Source: CAZRAL01 sp964598005
GTDB taxonomy: Bacteria > Pseudomonadota > Gammaproteobacteria > Burkholderiales > Usitatibacteraceae
Reading direction: 5' to 3'
Assembly (NCBI GenBank): GCA_964598005.1
Contig: CAZRAL010000009.1
Coordinates: forward strand, 1-64,000
DNA length: 64,000 nucleotides
The notes beneath the pieces are model-generated. The model made no database searches. It saw nothing but the letters and a program-made list of their open reading frames with translations, and was not told the DNA's origin. Below, piece after piece: positions 15,971 to 24,377 of this stretch (its first letter is position 1; every line of letters begins with the position of its first letter). The position numbers were made by a program, and so were the translations under genes.

Positions 15971-16897
15971 ATGCGTCGCCTTGAAAAAATTCATGCCAAC
16001 ACAATGCCGCGTGCTTTCATTGGCATCCTATTGGTTGGCTTGTTTCAATTTTTTGCATCAAATAGTCAGGCCGATGAAGGCGATCCGCAACCCGTTCCAC
16101 TACTCCAACACAGGGTCACTGATTTAACGGCCACGCTTTCCAAAGCTGAGGAAGCAGATATTGAAACGCGACTCGGCGAATTTGAAAAACGCAAAGGCAG
16201 CCAGATTGCCGTTCTGATTGTGCCGACCACCCAGCCCGAAAGTATTTTCGATTACTCGCTACGCGTGGCCGAAAGCTGGAAGTTGGGCCGTAAGGGCGTT
16301 GACGATGGGGTATTGTTCGTTGTTGCAAAAAATGACCGCAAAATGCAAATCTTGACTGGACCGGGATTATCTGGCTCGCTCACCGACGCGATGTCCAAAC
16401 GCATTATCAGCGAAGTTGTTTCACCAAAATTTCGCTCTGGCGATTATGCAGGTGGTATCGCAACAGGCGTAGACCGCATCATTTCTGTTATCGATGGCGA
16501 AGCACTGCCTGCACCTCCTTCTAAAAGAGTAGCTGTAAAGCATATCGACTATGAAGGATTTATTACCATCGCTATTTTTGCCGGATTGTTTGTTGGGACT
16601 CTGTTGCGTGCCTTGCTGGGGCGCTTTCTGGGGGCTTCACTGACAGGCGCCGTTACAGGTGCCGCAGCATGGTGGCTGACCGGCGGACTATTATTCCCTG
16701 CTGCCGCAGGTGTCATCATTTTCCTTGTCGTATTGTTAGCGGGATTACCGAGAAATTTATTGAATGGCAGGGGTAGTACAAGCGGTGGATGGTCCAGTGG
16801 CAGTTCCCGCGAGGGATCGTGGTCGAGTGGATCGAGTGACAGCTTTAGTGGCGGAGGCGGCAGTTTTGATGGCGGCGGCGCCTCAGGCGATTGGTAA
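15971..16897 (+). CDS. TPM-domain protein (YgcG family), membrane-anchored
   Basis: About 308 residues: signal/anchor segment (FIGILLVGLFQFFA), a TPM domain beginning HRVTDLTATLSKAEEADIE, then two hydrophobic helices (FITIAIFAGLFVGTLL, PAAAGVIIFLVVLLAG). A tail rich in Ser and Gly ends GGGASGDW, characteristic of YgcG/RhgH-like proteins. The start is uncertain: ATG at 15971 and at 16004 are both plausible and neither has a strong ribosome site. The frame also extends to a TTG at 15905. It lies between lemA and a second TPM gene, the usual lemA-TPM-TPM arrangement; function is tied to envelope maintenance but undefined. Confidence 0.87.
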   Translation: MRRLEKIHANTMPRAFIGILLVGLFQFFASNSQADEGDPQPVPLLQHRVTDLTATLSKAEEADIETRLGEFEKRKGSQIAVLIVPTTQPESIFDYSLRVAESWKLGRKGVDDGVLFVVAKNDRKMQILTGPGLSGSLTDAMSKRIISEVVSPKFRSGDYAGGIATGVDRIISVIDGEALPAPPSKRVAVKHIDYEGFITIAIFAGLFVGTLLRALLGRFLGASLTGAVTGAAAWWLTGGLLFPAAAGVIIFLVVLLAGLPRNLLNGRGSTSGGWSSGSSREGSWSSGSSDSFSGGGGSFDGGGASGDW

Positions 16898-16907
16898 GGA
16901 GTTGTCG

Positions 16908-17408
16908 ATGAACTGGCTTAAACGTTTTTTCCGCCATGTCATGATGTCGCAATTTACCTTGCGCCGCATGTTTCCTGCCCAAGCGCTTCAGGCCATCGAA
17001 AAGGCTGTAGCTGATACTGAAGCAACGCATCGCGGACAAGTACGTTTTGCCGTTGAAGCGGAATTAGCCACTTGGCAGCTCTGGTGCGGTCTATCAACCC
17101 GGCAACGGGCGATAGAAATTTTTTCCCAGTTAGGGGTATGGAACACCGAGGAAAACAACGGTGTACTGATTTATGTGCTGCTGGCCGACCGCAAGGTGGA
17201 AATTGTCGCCGATCGTGGTATTCACCGGCATGTTGGCAACGAACGCTGGAGCGCCATCTGTAAGGAAATCGAACATCATTACCGCAAAGGCGAATTCGCG
17301 GCGGGTAGTGTAATCGGGATAAACAAAATTAGCGCTGAGCTGGCGTTTTATTTTCCCGCGAAAGGATTACGCCTCAATGAGCAACAGGATAGCCCGGTAA
17401 TTTTATAG
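16908..17408 (+). CDS. TPM-domain protein, short form
   Basis: 166 residues consisting of one TPM domain without a signal peptide or the Gly-rich tail. Segments matching the family are HRGQVRFAVEAEL, GVWNTEENNGVLIYVLLADRKVEIVADRGIH (in parts) and YRKGEFAAGSVIGI. AAGGAG lies 6 bp before the ATG at 16908, 10 bp after the upstream TPM gene, so this start is firm although the open frame runs farther up. Its stop overlaps the end of lplT, which converges from the other strand. Confidence 0.88.
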   Translation: MNWLKRFFRHVMMSQFTLRRMFPAQALQAIEKAVADTEATHRGQVRFAVEAELATWQLWCGLSTRQRAIEIFSQLGVWNTEENNGVLIYVLLADRKVEIVADRGIHRHVGNERWSAICKEIEHHYRKGEFAAGSVIGINKISAELAFYFPAKGLRLNEQQDSPVIL

Positions 17409-18737
17409 GTGGATTCGCTTCTCAAAGTGGCTGGGCGTTTCGCCCTTTTCCATCCCAATCATATGCTCTGAATCGCCATGGACACGCTGGTTATAGCGAT
17501 GCCGGTAGATCACCAAGACCATGGACAGCGAAATAAATGTACCGAATATCACGATCAAGGTATTGATTTCAAACTGCATGGACAGCATGAAGCTATAGAA
17601 AGCCAGCATCACCAGGATACACAGATTTTCGTTGAAATTCTGTACCGCAATCGAATGCCCGGCGGATAACAATATATGGCCGCGATGTTGCAGCAAGGCA
17701 TTCATGGGTACAACAAAAAACCCTGCCATAGCGCCGATGAGAACCATCAGTGTATAAACCAGCGCCATATCTGTCACACCAATCATCGTAATCACCACCA
17801 GCCCCATCACCGCCCCTATTGGCAAAACCCGCAATGACTTCCTCAGGGAAACAAGACGGGCTGCTGCTACAGCGCCGAACGCAATACCGGCGGCAAATAC
17901 ACCCTGAATAATGGAAGCCTCGCTCAGCGCAAGCCCAAGATTTTTTTTTGCCCAGTCCAACATAATAAACTGCAGCGTGGCACCGGCTCCCCAGAACATC
18001 GTGGTTACTGCAAGTGATATCTGTCCCAGTTTGTCTTTCCAGAGCAAGGAAAAAGAACGGGCAAACTGTGCCACCAAATGCAGCGGACGGGATTCCTGTT
18101 TTTCATAACGTGCCCCGGTATCAGGAATGAATAAATTCAATATCGCCGCAATGATATAAAACGTGAAGATGGTCGCAATAGCTGCTTCAGCAGGCGTATC
18201 GATAGACACTACGGTAAAGGGGGGATGAAGCTGCAGCAGCTGTTCCGAAATTTTCGGACTGATAAGCATCCCCCCTACCACCGTACCCATAATGATCGAC
18301 CCGACCGTGAGTCCTTCGATCCAGCCATTGGCAACAACCAGTTTTTCGGGGGGCAACAATTCGGTGAGAATGCCGTATTTGGCTGGTGAATAGGCTGCTG
18401 CGCCAAATCCAACTATGGCGTAAGCGATCAATACGATTGCATAGGGTGTCGCGCCTGCTACCATGAAAAATTCATAAAACAGCATCATCAAACACCCACA
18501 CACTTTAATGGTGTTGGTCATGAACATGACCCGGCCCTTGGGAAAGGCGTCGGCAAAGGGGCCAACAAAAGGTGCCAGTAAAACATAGGACACGGTAAAG
18601 AAAAACTTCACTTGTGGCTTCATCCATTCCGGCACATCGAGCTGAATGAGCAGGGCAAGTGAGGCGATCAGCAGCGCATTGTCGGCGAGCGAGCTGAAAA
18701 ACTGCGCTGCCATAATGATGTAAAAGCCTCGTTTCAT
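17403..18737 (-). CDS. lplT: Lysophospholipid transporter LplT
   Basis: The 444-residue MFS protein with about 12 hydrophobic helices flips lysophospholipids across the inner membrane for re-acylation. Family signs are the N-terminus MKRGFYIIMAAQFFSSLADNAL (in parts), FADAFPKGRVMF after the second helix, AYSPAKYGILTELLPPEKLV, and NAL...HRGHILLSAGHSIAVQNF in the C-terminal half. The partner acyltransferase Aas is not in the window, though fusions or distant loci are common. It converges with the TPM gene and overlaps it by 6 bp. Confidence 0.9.
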   Translation of the reverse strand: MKRGFYIIMAAQFFSSLADNALLIASLALLIQLDVPEWMKPQVKFFFTVSYVLLAPFVGPFADAFPKGRVMFMTNTIKVCGCLMMLFYEFFMVAGATPYAIVLIAYAIVGFGAAAYSPAKYGILTELLPPEKLVVANGWIEGLTVGSIIMGTVVGGMLISPKISEQLLQLHPPFTVVSIDTPAEAAIATIFTFYIIAAILNLFIPDTGARYEKQESRPLHLVAQFARSFSLLWKDKLGQISLAVTTMFWGAGATLQFIMLDWAKKNLGLALSEASIIQGVFAAGIAFGAVAAARLVSLRKSLRVLPIGAVMGLVVITMIGVTDMALVYTLMVLIGAMAGFFVVPMNALLQHRGHILLSAGHSIAVQNFNENLCILVMLAFYSFMLSMQFEINTLIVIFGTFISLSMVLVIYRHRYNQRVHGDSEHMIGMEKGETPSHFEKRIHL

Positions 18738-18858
18738 TTTTCTTTACGTTTGGACCTATAGAACACAGGCCATACTGTGCCTGCGGTAACGACGGGGTTT
18801 TATATCATGATTTTGAAGATACGTAACTGTTAAATAGAAGTTAATCTGGCCGCTGATA

Positions 18859-18980
18859 CTGAAAGAGGCGCAAGTATAAGCCCATTACATAAAGGTGATG
18901 ACTGCTCTTTCAGCCACGTTACGCTCTAGTTACCTTTATGTTTTTCATATTTCTTATTGGTTTTGTGGCCTCGCTTATAC
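18859..18980. other. Cluster of interleaved long-range inverted repeats
   Basis: Three perfect inverted pairs lie in 120 bp of the 774-bp gap upstream of lplT: CTGAAAGAG/CTCTTTCAG (18859, 18905), GTATAAGC/GCTTATAC (18874, 18973) and ACATAAAGGT/ACCTTTATGT (18887, 18932). Their arms interleave, so not all can form as nested stems. A pseudoknotted RNA or alternative folds would be needed. No riboswitch consensus was recognised. It may also be an element remnant. Confidence 0.35.
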
Positions 18981-19055
18981 CGGGATAGATGCACTCCCTT
19001 CTAGTGACAGCTGAGCCTGAGCGGTCAGCGGGCAGCTCATCCTTAGTAGATGATC

Positions 19056-19160
19056 ATGACACTCGACACCACGCGTCTGCGCGCTATTGAACAAATTGAA
19101 GCATTTATGCAGGGCACGGCGGCAGTCGGATTTAGCCTGCCCCCGGAATTGGAACGCTAA
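19056..19160 (+). pseudogene. Integrase/transposase N-terminal fragment
   Basis: 34 codons starting MTLDTTRLRAIEQIEAFM and continuing TAAVGFSLP before a TAA. The pattern (EQI...FL.G...VGF) resembles the first residues of DDE integrase-type transposases whose next residues would be RY; here the TAA falls at that tyrosine position. Nothing recognisable follows. This is a weak similarity judged by eye. Confidence 0.35.
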
Positions 19161-19511
19161 GCCCGAATGTCAGGTTAAACCAGTTTGCCTACCCGGAATA
19201 ACGGGCTGTTCCGATTCATCGGCAAGGCGAATTTGCGGCCTTGGCCGACATTTCAGTCTCACACCTTTGCTTGAATAAGCATGCGTTCATCTAATGTGAG
19301 GTGATTGCATTTTTTGGGCAGACAACATTTTCCTTGAAAAAATGTTGCACTTAGATTTAGTACCCACCCCCATTGTCGATCCGTCAAATCGGTTAGATCG
19401 GTTAGATACATTAGTTCTCCTTGTTCCAGATAAACAAGAATAAAATGATTTTTTTGGTTAATTGTGCAAATAGGTTCTTAGATTTCCACCAAAAGGCGCA
19501 ATTTTATCAAC

Positions 19512-19798
19512 ATGGCCACACCAAACTCATCAGCCATAACCCACGCTGTATCATCGTTTGAGCCTATATCCGGCTTGACCAACACGGTTGCCCGTCAGCG
19601 CCTTAGCGAATACGGTTATAACAAACTGCCGACAGAAGGCAGCCGCTCAGTTTGCCGCATAGCGCTTTCGGTTGTAAGTGAACCGATGTTTTTGCTACTG
19701 TTGGCCTGCTCAGATTTGTACTGGCGTTGGCTTTTGGGTGAACCGCGCGAAGCGGCAATGTTGGGCTTTGCCATCGTTTTTATGATGGCTATAAAACA
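19512..19798 (+). pseudogene. P-type cation ATPase, N-terminal fragment
   Basis: From the ATG at 19512 the frame reads SGLTNTVARQRLSEYGYNKLP, then IALSVVSEPMFLLLLAC and LLGEPREAAMLGFAIVF. This is the N-terminal actuator-region pattern of cation-transporting P-type ATPases (GLt..eA..RL..yG.NeLP, EPMFLLLL). Similarity ends near 19798, and the rest of the 153-codon frame is unrelated out-of-frame DNA. About 85% of the expected gene is missing. The break joins directly to an nrdJ-like fragment in another frame. Confidence 0.65.
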
Positions 19799-20092
19799 GC
19801 TGGTGCCGATGCGCTGCGCGCACCGGTCATTCCCTGTGCCGATGAAATCGCTCCCGATGCACAAATTGCCATGCAGGCTGCCCTGCAACACTTTGTCGAT
19901 AATGCCATTTCGAAAACCATCGCCATTCCTGCTACCACTACATTCGCGCAATTTGTTCCTTTGTATCGTTTAGCTTATGACAGTGGGCTCAAGGGCTGCA
20001 CCGTATTCGGGCTTAACCCGGTACGCGGCCATGTACTGTCGAGCCACTCTAACCACGACTGCGATTTTTCCCCAATGCCCACATGCTCATGA
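19799..20092 (+). pseudogene. B12-dependent ribonucleotide reductase (NrdJ), C-terminal fragment
   Basis: The frame containing 19871 reads ALQHFVDNAISKTIAIP, then FAQFVPLYRLAYDSGLKGC and TVFGLNPVRGHVLSSH. This closely follows the C-terminal catalytic-barrel end of adenosylcobalamin-dependent reductases (VDNAiSKTiN.P, Y..Ay..GlKGcT.fR.N...G.vL). The same frame is open upstream to about 19799 (PVIPCADEIAPDAQIAMQAA). The N-terminal 80-90% is absent, so the fragment is non-functional. It abuts a P-type ATPase fragment, implying a deletion between two formerly separate genes. Confidence 0.65.
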
Positions 20093-20167
20093 TTTGCGCA
20101 AAATCAAATCTCCTATCATTGCTATCGATAACATGAAAATGTAATTATTGAATTTAGAGAGGACATC

Positions 20168-20668
20168 ATGACCACGCTCGCAAGTCTGTGTAAGCATCCG
20201 GTAAGGGTTGTAACCCCGGAAACAACAATCCGCACTGCCGCCAAGATGATGCGCGAGCACCATATTGGCGCCTTGGTTGTCGTTGCCGATGAGTCCAACA
20301 TCTCGAAGCCAATCGGTATCGTTACCGATCGCGATATCGTGGTTGCCATTGTCGCTTTGGATCTGGATCCCGACATTTTTCTCATCGATGACCTATTGGA
20401 TCGCCCGCTGATCGTTGCCCAGACTGAACAGCGGATTCGCGATGGGCTGGAGTTGATGAAATCAAAAGGAGTGCGGCGTCTGCCCCTGGTCGACAAGACC
20501 GGCAAGTTGATGGGAATTATTACACTTGATGATTTGTTGAATGAGCTCGCTCAGGACTTGAAACGTGTTTCAGATGTTATCGAGCGTGAAATCAGCTCGG
20601 AGTTGATCTTAAGGCCCAGCAAAATACGGGCGCGTCAAAACAAAAATGCAAAAACGAGCGGTATCTGA
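20168..20668 (+). CDS. CBS-domain protein
   Basis: 166 residues made of two CBS motifs (about 8-66 and 74-130), a Bateman module that usually binds adenine nucleotides. Segments: VRVVTPETTIRTAAKMM, HHIGALVVV, GIVTDRDIV in the first; VAQTEQRIRDGLELMKSKGVRRLPLVD and GIITLDDLL in the second. No fused effector domain is present. GAGAGGACATC precedes the ATG. It is first of a set of three small same-strand genes (CBS, host-attachment-like, DksA-like) typical of stress or stationary-phase loci. Target unknown. Confidence 0.88.
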   Translation: MTTLASLCKHPVRVVTPETTIRTAAKMMREHHIGALVVVADESNISKPIGIVTDRDIVVAIVALDLDPDIFLIDDLLDRPLIVAQTEQRIRDGLELMKSKGVRRLPLVDKTGKLMGIITLDDLLNELAQDLKRVSDVIEREISSELILRPSKIRARQNKNAKTSGI

Positions 20669-20692
20669 CTCTGGCAGATACGGAGAACAAAT

Positions 20693-21126
20693 ATGAAAGC
20701 CTCTACATGGATACTCCTGGCAAATTCCGCTCGGGCTACTATTCTGCAGGATCAGGGCGCTGATAAACCACTTACAGTCATACGCGATATGCGGCATCCC
20801 GAAAGTCGGAAACATGCCCGCGATTTAGTTACTGATCGTCCAAGCCGGTCACAAAGCCCAACTGGCTCGAGCGCTGCATTAGCGCCCCATACCGATCCGC
20901 ACCGGAATTCGCTAGAGCATTTTGCCGCAGAAATCTCAAAATGGCTTGACGGTAGTCGGCGACATAATCAATTTTCCCATTTGATTGTGGTGGCTTCCAA
21001 CCCTTTCCATGGGGTGTTGCTTAGCCAATTGAATTCACAAGTTAAAAAATCATCATAAAAACAATCGAACGTGATTTTAGCGACCTGCCTCTCGACCAAT
21101 TACGCAATAAATTGACCCATGTTTAA
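20693..21126 (+). pseudogene. Host-attachment (Host_attach) family protein, frameshifted
   Basis: The open part (20693-21058, 121 residues) contains WILLANSARATIL, IRDMRHPESRKHARDL, TDRPSRSQSP, then HFAAEISKWLD and HLIVVASNPFHGVLL, the normal order of this small family. The frame stops at 21058. The missing C-terminus (KTIERDFSDLPLDQLRNKLT) is present in another frame at 21058-21126. The shift falls near the A-rich stretch GTTAAAAAATCATCATAAAAAC. It may be a true pseudogene, a slippage site or a sequencing error. GGAGAACAAAT precedes the ATG. The family's role in bacteria is not established. Confidence 0.75.
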
Positions 21127-21156
21127 GGCTCAAGCCTAATCTTTGCATAAAACAAT

Positions 21157-21546
21157 ATGTTGACATCTGAACAAATTGGCCAACTCAAGAAACTCCTTCT
21201 GGAACAGGAGTCCCTATTACGGCAAAAAATGAGCATGGCAATTCAGCAACGAACCAGCCGCGATACGTCTGATCTGGAAGCAAATAACGGCGACGACTCC
21301 GAACAATCAATCGCCGATTTACAGGAAAGTTTGGATACCAGCATACTGACAAAAAATACCGACGAATTACAGGCGATTGAAATCGCCAAGGAAAGCTTGG
21401 AAAACAATAATTACGGTTTTTGCATTGCTTGCCAAGGCCCTATCGACTTCAAGCGATTATTGGCCTTGCCTACGGCGCAACGCTGTTTGCCCTGCCAGGA
21501 GCAGCATGAACGTACTACCTGGAAGCCATCTGAGACCAAACTATAA
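21157..21546 (+). CDS. TraR/DksA-family zinc-finger protein
   Basis: 129 residues: an N-terminal coiled coil (about 1-80) and a C4 zinc finger with Cys89, Cys92, Cys110 and Cys113 (YGFCIACQ, QRCLPCQ). This is the layout of DksA-like proteins that enter the RNA-polymerase secondary channel. It is shorter than true DksA (about 150), and the acidic tip reads as NNGDDSEQ rather than the DksA tip, so it is probably one of the short DksA paralogues. It follows the host-attachment gene by about 30 bp. Confidence 0.87.
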   Translation: MLTSEQIGQLKKLLLEQESLLRQKMSMAIQQRTSRDTSDLEANNGDDSEQSIADLQESLDTSILTKNTDELQAIEIAKESLENNNYGFCIACQGPIDFKRLLALPTAQRCLPCQEQHERTTWKPSETKL

Positions 21547-21615
21547 AATCGTGAATCACAGATAATCTGTTTGAATAAATCACTCATTCCATGAGTCATT
21601 CCATAAGTCATTCCA

Positions 21616-21706
21616 TTGCTAAATCAAAACTGATTTTGTCGGCTTCCCTATGAAAATGGCTTTTCCGGTAAAAATGTTTCTCCTCTGCAGTGCGTAACAT
21701 CAGTTA
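21616..21706. repeat. F-type arm followed by A-family repeat (copy A2)
   Basis: TTGCTAAATCAAAACTGATTTTGTCGG (split here) matches the F-family arm, and the following GGCTTCCCTATGAAAATGGC through GCGTAACATCAGTTAC is virtually the same as 35266-35331. The left ATGTTACGC end of A is replaced by the F arm. The B element begins 2 bp later. Confidence 0.7.
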
Positions 21707-21707
21707 C

Positions 21708-22366
21708 TTAAGGAACCTCTGATTAAGTCCTCCATGAGCTGCGTTTTGACAAGAATAGATGAGATTCAAGGCATCGTAGTTGCCAACATCGGCAGATTGT
21801 ATCCGTTGATACGAAGCCAAGGAGGCCTCGGCGTAGCGATAGCCTCGCGCAGCACAGGCCGCGAAACCGGAGCAATCGCCTTGCCTTTCGGGTCGCATCC
21901 AAAGGCACTGAGTCCTCAGCGCCTTTGGAACCTGCTCCGCCTGCGGCAAGGCACGCCGAAGATGGACTATTCTTGTCAAAACCCGCATGGGGTACCGCAA
22001 GGGTTTCGCCAAGCCAACTGCTTGGCTTGGCGCTTGCGGGACCGGCAAGCCTCTGGCTTGCCGTGGGCCGAAGGCTGGCGCAGTTGTCAAATGCGCGGGC
22101 GGTCTGCTGTGTTGAGGTGTTTGCGAAGGGTACGCCGCAGCGAAGAGCAGGGGCCCCGTTCACGGGGATGCGACCGCGCAGGCGTACAATTGCAGCCGCG
22201 TTTGCTGCGGCTAAATGTTCTGCTACGGGGTCGCCTCCACGCACTTCGTGCGCGGAGCCTGCTACCCCCTTCGCGGCTGCCGACCATTCGCTGCACACCG
22301 CGCCTTGCATCCCATCCCGGAAAGCCGAGCGCGCGGCCATGTGGGACTTATTCAGAGGTTCCTTAA
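21708..22366. mobile_element. B-family miniature element, complete copy with inserts (B2)
   Basis: Terminal inverted repeats GGAACCTCTGATTAAGTCC (from 21712) and GGGACTTATTCAGAGGTTCC (to 22362) are flanked on both sides by TTAA, a 4-bp target duplication. Compared with B1 the body carries three extra blocks of about 130, 80 and 150 bp. These lie between the conserved GCCAAGGAG/CGCCGAAGATGG, CCCGCATGG/CTGGCGCAGTTG and GCGAAGGG/GACCATTCGCTGC joints. The blocks are hairpin-rich (for example CGCCAAGCC/GGCTTGGCG). No transposase is encoded, so mobility would depend on an enzyme elsewhere. The right target duplication contains the stop codon of the next minus-strand gene. Confidence 0.8.
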
Positions 22367-23916
22367 TTTTTCGGCTTGGCCATTTTTTTGTTGTCATGTG
22401 CTGGTCGAGGTTTTGCAGCGGCGGGGGCAGCAAACGTGCCCAGTGTTTTTGCATCGCCCGGCCCATAAGGGCCGAGTAAAGTGGCTAGCACCAGTTTTTC
22501 AAATTCCGCGCCTAACTGGTCGGTTATATTGTGAGGGTCGGACACCAGGCCAGCATCGGCAATCAGCCCGATTTGCACCTGATCCTGATAAGTGAGGAAG
22601 GAAAATCCCAAGTCAATGCCAGCCCATTGCGGCGTCCAAAAAACGATCTCAGCAATTTCCCGGCCAGCCAGGTAAAGTGGATAGGGCGGGCCGGGCAAAT
22701 TAGCGGCTAGCGCCGTTGCATTACGACCGATCAGTGCGCCGATTTGATCCTGCATAATTTTTGGGCCTAGGCCAATAGCATTCAACAGCATTGAGGTCAC
22801 CACGGCTTGATGAGTCTTGCGCACTGCCTGTACGCGCTCGTGGATACGGTGCAAGCGTTCGACGGGATCGTCGATCTGGACCGGAAGCGCGATAAAAGCC
22901 AGACCAAACTGGTTGCCCAATTCAGTGACCTTTTCGAGCGGTCGCAAATTGACCGGCACCGCCACGCGCAATTCCTCATCACTGGTGACCGCGCCGCGCT
23001 GTTGCAGATAATTGCGCAATGCACCCGTAACGATAGATAGCAACACATCGTTGATCGAGCACCCGAGGGTTTTACCAATCGTCTTTACCTCAGTCAACGT
23101 CAGCGGTGCGCTCCAGGCAACACATTTATGGTGCCTCGGATGACCCTTGAGCTGGCTTTTGGCATCTGGTGTCATCAGCGTGAACCGGCGCAGCGCCTCG
23201 GCCAGTTCCATGCCCCTCGCAGCAAATTCGCGCATATGCGGGGGGCCTAACTCAGGCCTATGCTCAGGCTCCTTCACGATTTCTAACCCTTGCTCGAGAA
23301 TACCGCGCATCAATTTTGTCGCCGCATTCCAGATGTGGGTAGTCGGTTTGGAAACGCTGTGCCAAAAATCTCTGAAATTCCTGAAATTTATTACACTGCC
23401 GGCTTGCCCCTCCAGTTTTTTTGCGGGGGCCAGACTTTCCGTCGCCGTTTTTCCGGTCAGCGCCAGCAGTACACCAGCCAAGGCAGCACCATCAGCGTAG
23501 CACTGATGAATACGTACTACCAGCGCACAACCACCGCTGTAATTTTCAACGAGAAGGATTTGCCATAACGGCCGGGTAAAATCGAGGCTTTCACCAGCCA
23601 GCGCGCCAATAAACGTTTCCAGTTCCTTTTTACCACCTCGTCTGTCCAATTTGGCACGTTTCAGATGATGCGCCAGATCGAAATGCTTATCAGTTTCCCA
23701 CCAGGTGCCGCTATGGTCCTGAATTGCTTTTTGTTTGAGGCGGGGAAAGGCCGGCAAACGCTCGGCAAGCACCATACAGAGTTTTTTGACATCCAGTTTT
23801 TTCTGGAAAGTCATCACACCGATAATAACCATGGGATTGGCAGGATGCGCCATACGCAGCCACGCAGCATCCATGCTGGACATCGGCTCGCGTGATAAAG
23901 GCGGTTTATTTACCAT
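22363..23916 (-). CDS. Wax ester synthase / diacylglycerol acyltransferase (WS/DGAT) family protein
   Basis: 517 residues, membrane-associated family that esterifies fatty alcohols or diacylglycerol for storage lipid. Domain marks: SSMDAAWLRM (near the N-terminus), PLWQILLVE, CSINDVLLSIVTGALR (ND motif) and AANLPGPPYPLYLAG. The catalytic HHxxxDG motif reads HQCYADG at 137-143: Gln138 stands where the active-site His of HxxxD is expected (codon CAG at 23503-23505). Activity may be lost or changed. The start at 23916 is the best family fit; the frame is open to 24027. The stop lies in the TTAA duplication of the adjacent B element. Confidence 0.85.
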   Translation of the reverse strand: MVNKPPLSREPMSSMDAAWLRMAHPANPMVIIGVMTFQKKLDVKKLCMVLAERLPAFPRLKQKAIQDHSGTWWETDKHFDLAHHLKRAKLDRRGGKKELETFIGALAGESLDFTRPLWQILLVENYSGGCALVVRIHQCYADGAALAGVLLALTGKTATESLAPAKKLEGQAGSVINFRNFRDFWHSVSKPTTHIWNAATKLMRGILEQGLEIVKEPEHRPELGPPHMREFAARGMELAEALRRFTLMTPDAKSQLKGHPRHHKCVAWSAPLTLTEVKTIGKTLGCSINDVLLSIVTGALRNYLQQRGAVTSDEELRVAVPVNLRPLEKVTELGNQFGLAFIALPVQIDDPVERLHRIHERVQAVRKTHQAVVTSMLLNAIGLGPKIMQDQIGALIGRNATALAANLPGPPYPLYLAGREIAEIVFWTPQWAGIDLGFSFLTYQDQVQIGLIADAGLVSDPHNITDQLGAEFEKLVLATLLGPYGPGDAKTLGTFAAPAAAKPRPAHDNKKMAKPKN

Positions 23917-24121
23917 TAATGGAAAAGGATCACTGGTTTTTCTATGTTTTGCCAACTGCTGGGTTTGGCATGTTGGTGCTATAGAGCCCGATTCTGCCCT
24001 ACTATGGCCCTCGTACGCAACTGTCAATTATTAATGGTAACCCGACTATTGGTGGGCATCAACAGACTCAGACAAAAGTGCGCGAAGAAGCGCGCTGATA
24101 CCGGAGTTTTGTTTTCTTTAC

Positions 24122-24172
24122 GGATGTTACGTAGAGGCAAAACAGCTTCCCAATGAAAATTGGCCTCCCCAG
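24122..24172. repeat. A-family repeat, left half (copy A3)
   Basis: ATGTTACGTAGAGGCAAAAC and CAGCTTCCCAATGAAAATTGGCC match the left part of the 35245 copy. It is followed by the C-family repeat at 24191. Confidence 0.6.
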
Positions 24173-24190
24173 TGATACGTCGCCACAATC

Positions 24191-24298
24191 GTTCCCGCGA
24201 AGGCGGGAATCCAGTGACTTTGTTGGTCGATCGTCATCGCAAAAATTCAAAAATGCCACTAGGCCCTGCTTTCGCTAGGGCGACAAATTTTTAGGCAC
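24191..24298. repeat. C-family repeat, copy C2
   Basis: GTTCCCGCGAAGGCGGGAAT is a perfect REP-like palindrome; CCAGTGACTTTGTTGG and GCCACTAGGCCC through GGGCGACAAATTTTTAG repeat the copy at 1125-1262. Confidence 0.65.
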
Positions 24299-24377
24299 TT
24301 GTGCGGCTAAACAATGCGTTGGGCTGGCTCTCCTGTTACGCAGTTTGTGTGAATGTTTTAAAGACCGACTTTACGCT

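Noticed and set aside
18859..18980. Cobalamin or other known riboswitch
   Set aside because: The nearby nrdJ fragment made a B12 switch attractive, but the B12-box sequence is not present and the fragment's own upstream region is lost.
21723..22595. Several overlapping open frames of 126-247 codons in the repeat region
   Set aside because: They run across element borders and inserts on both strands; composition comes from GC-rich palindromes and no family motif is present.
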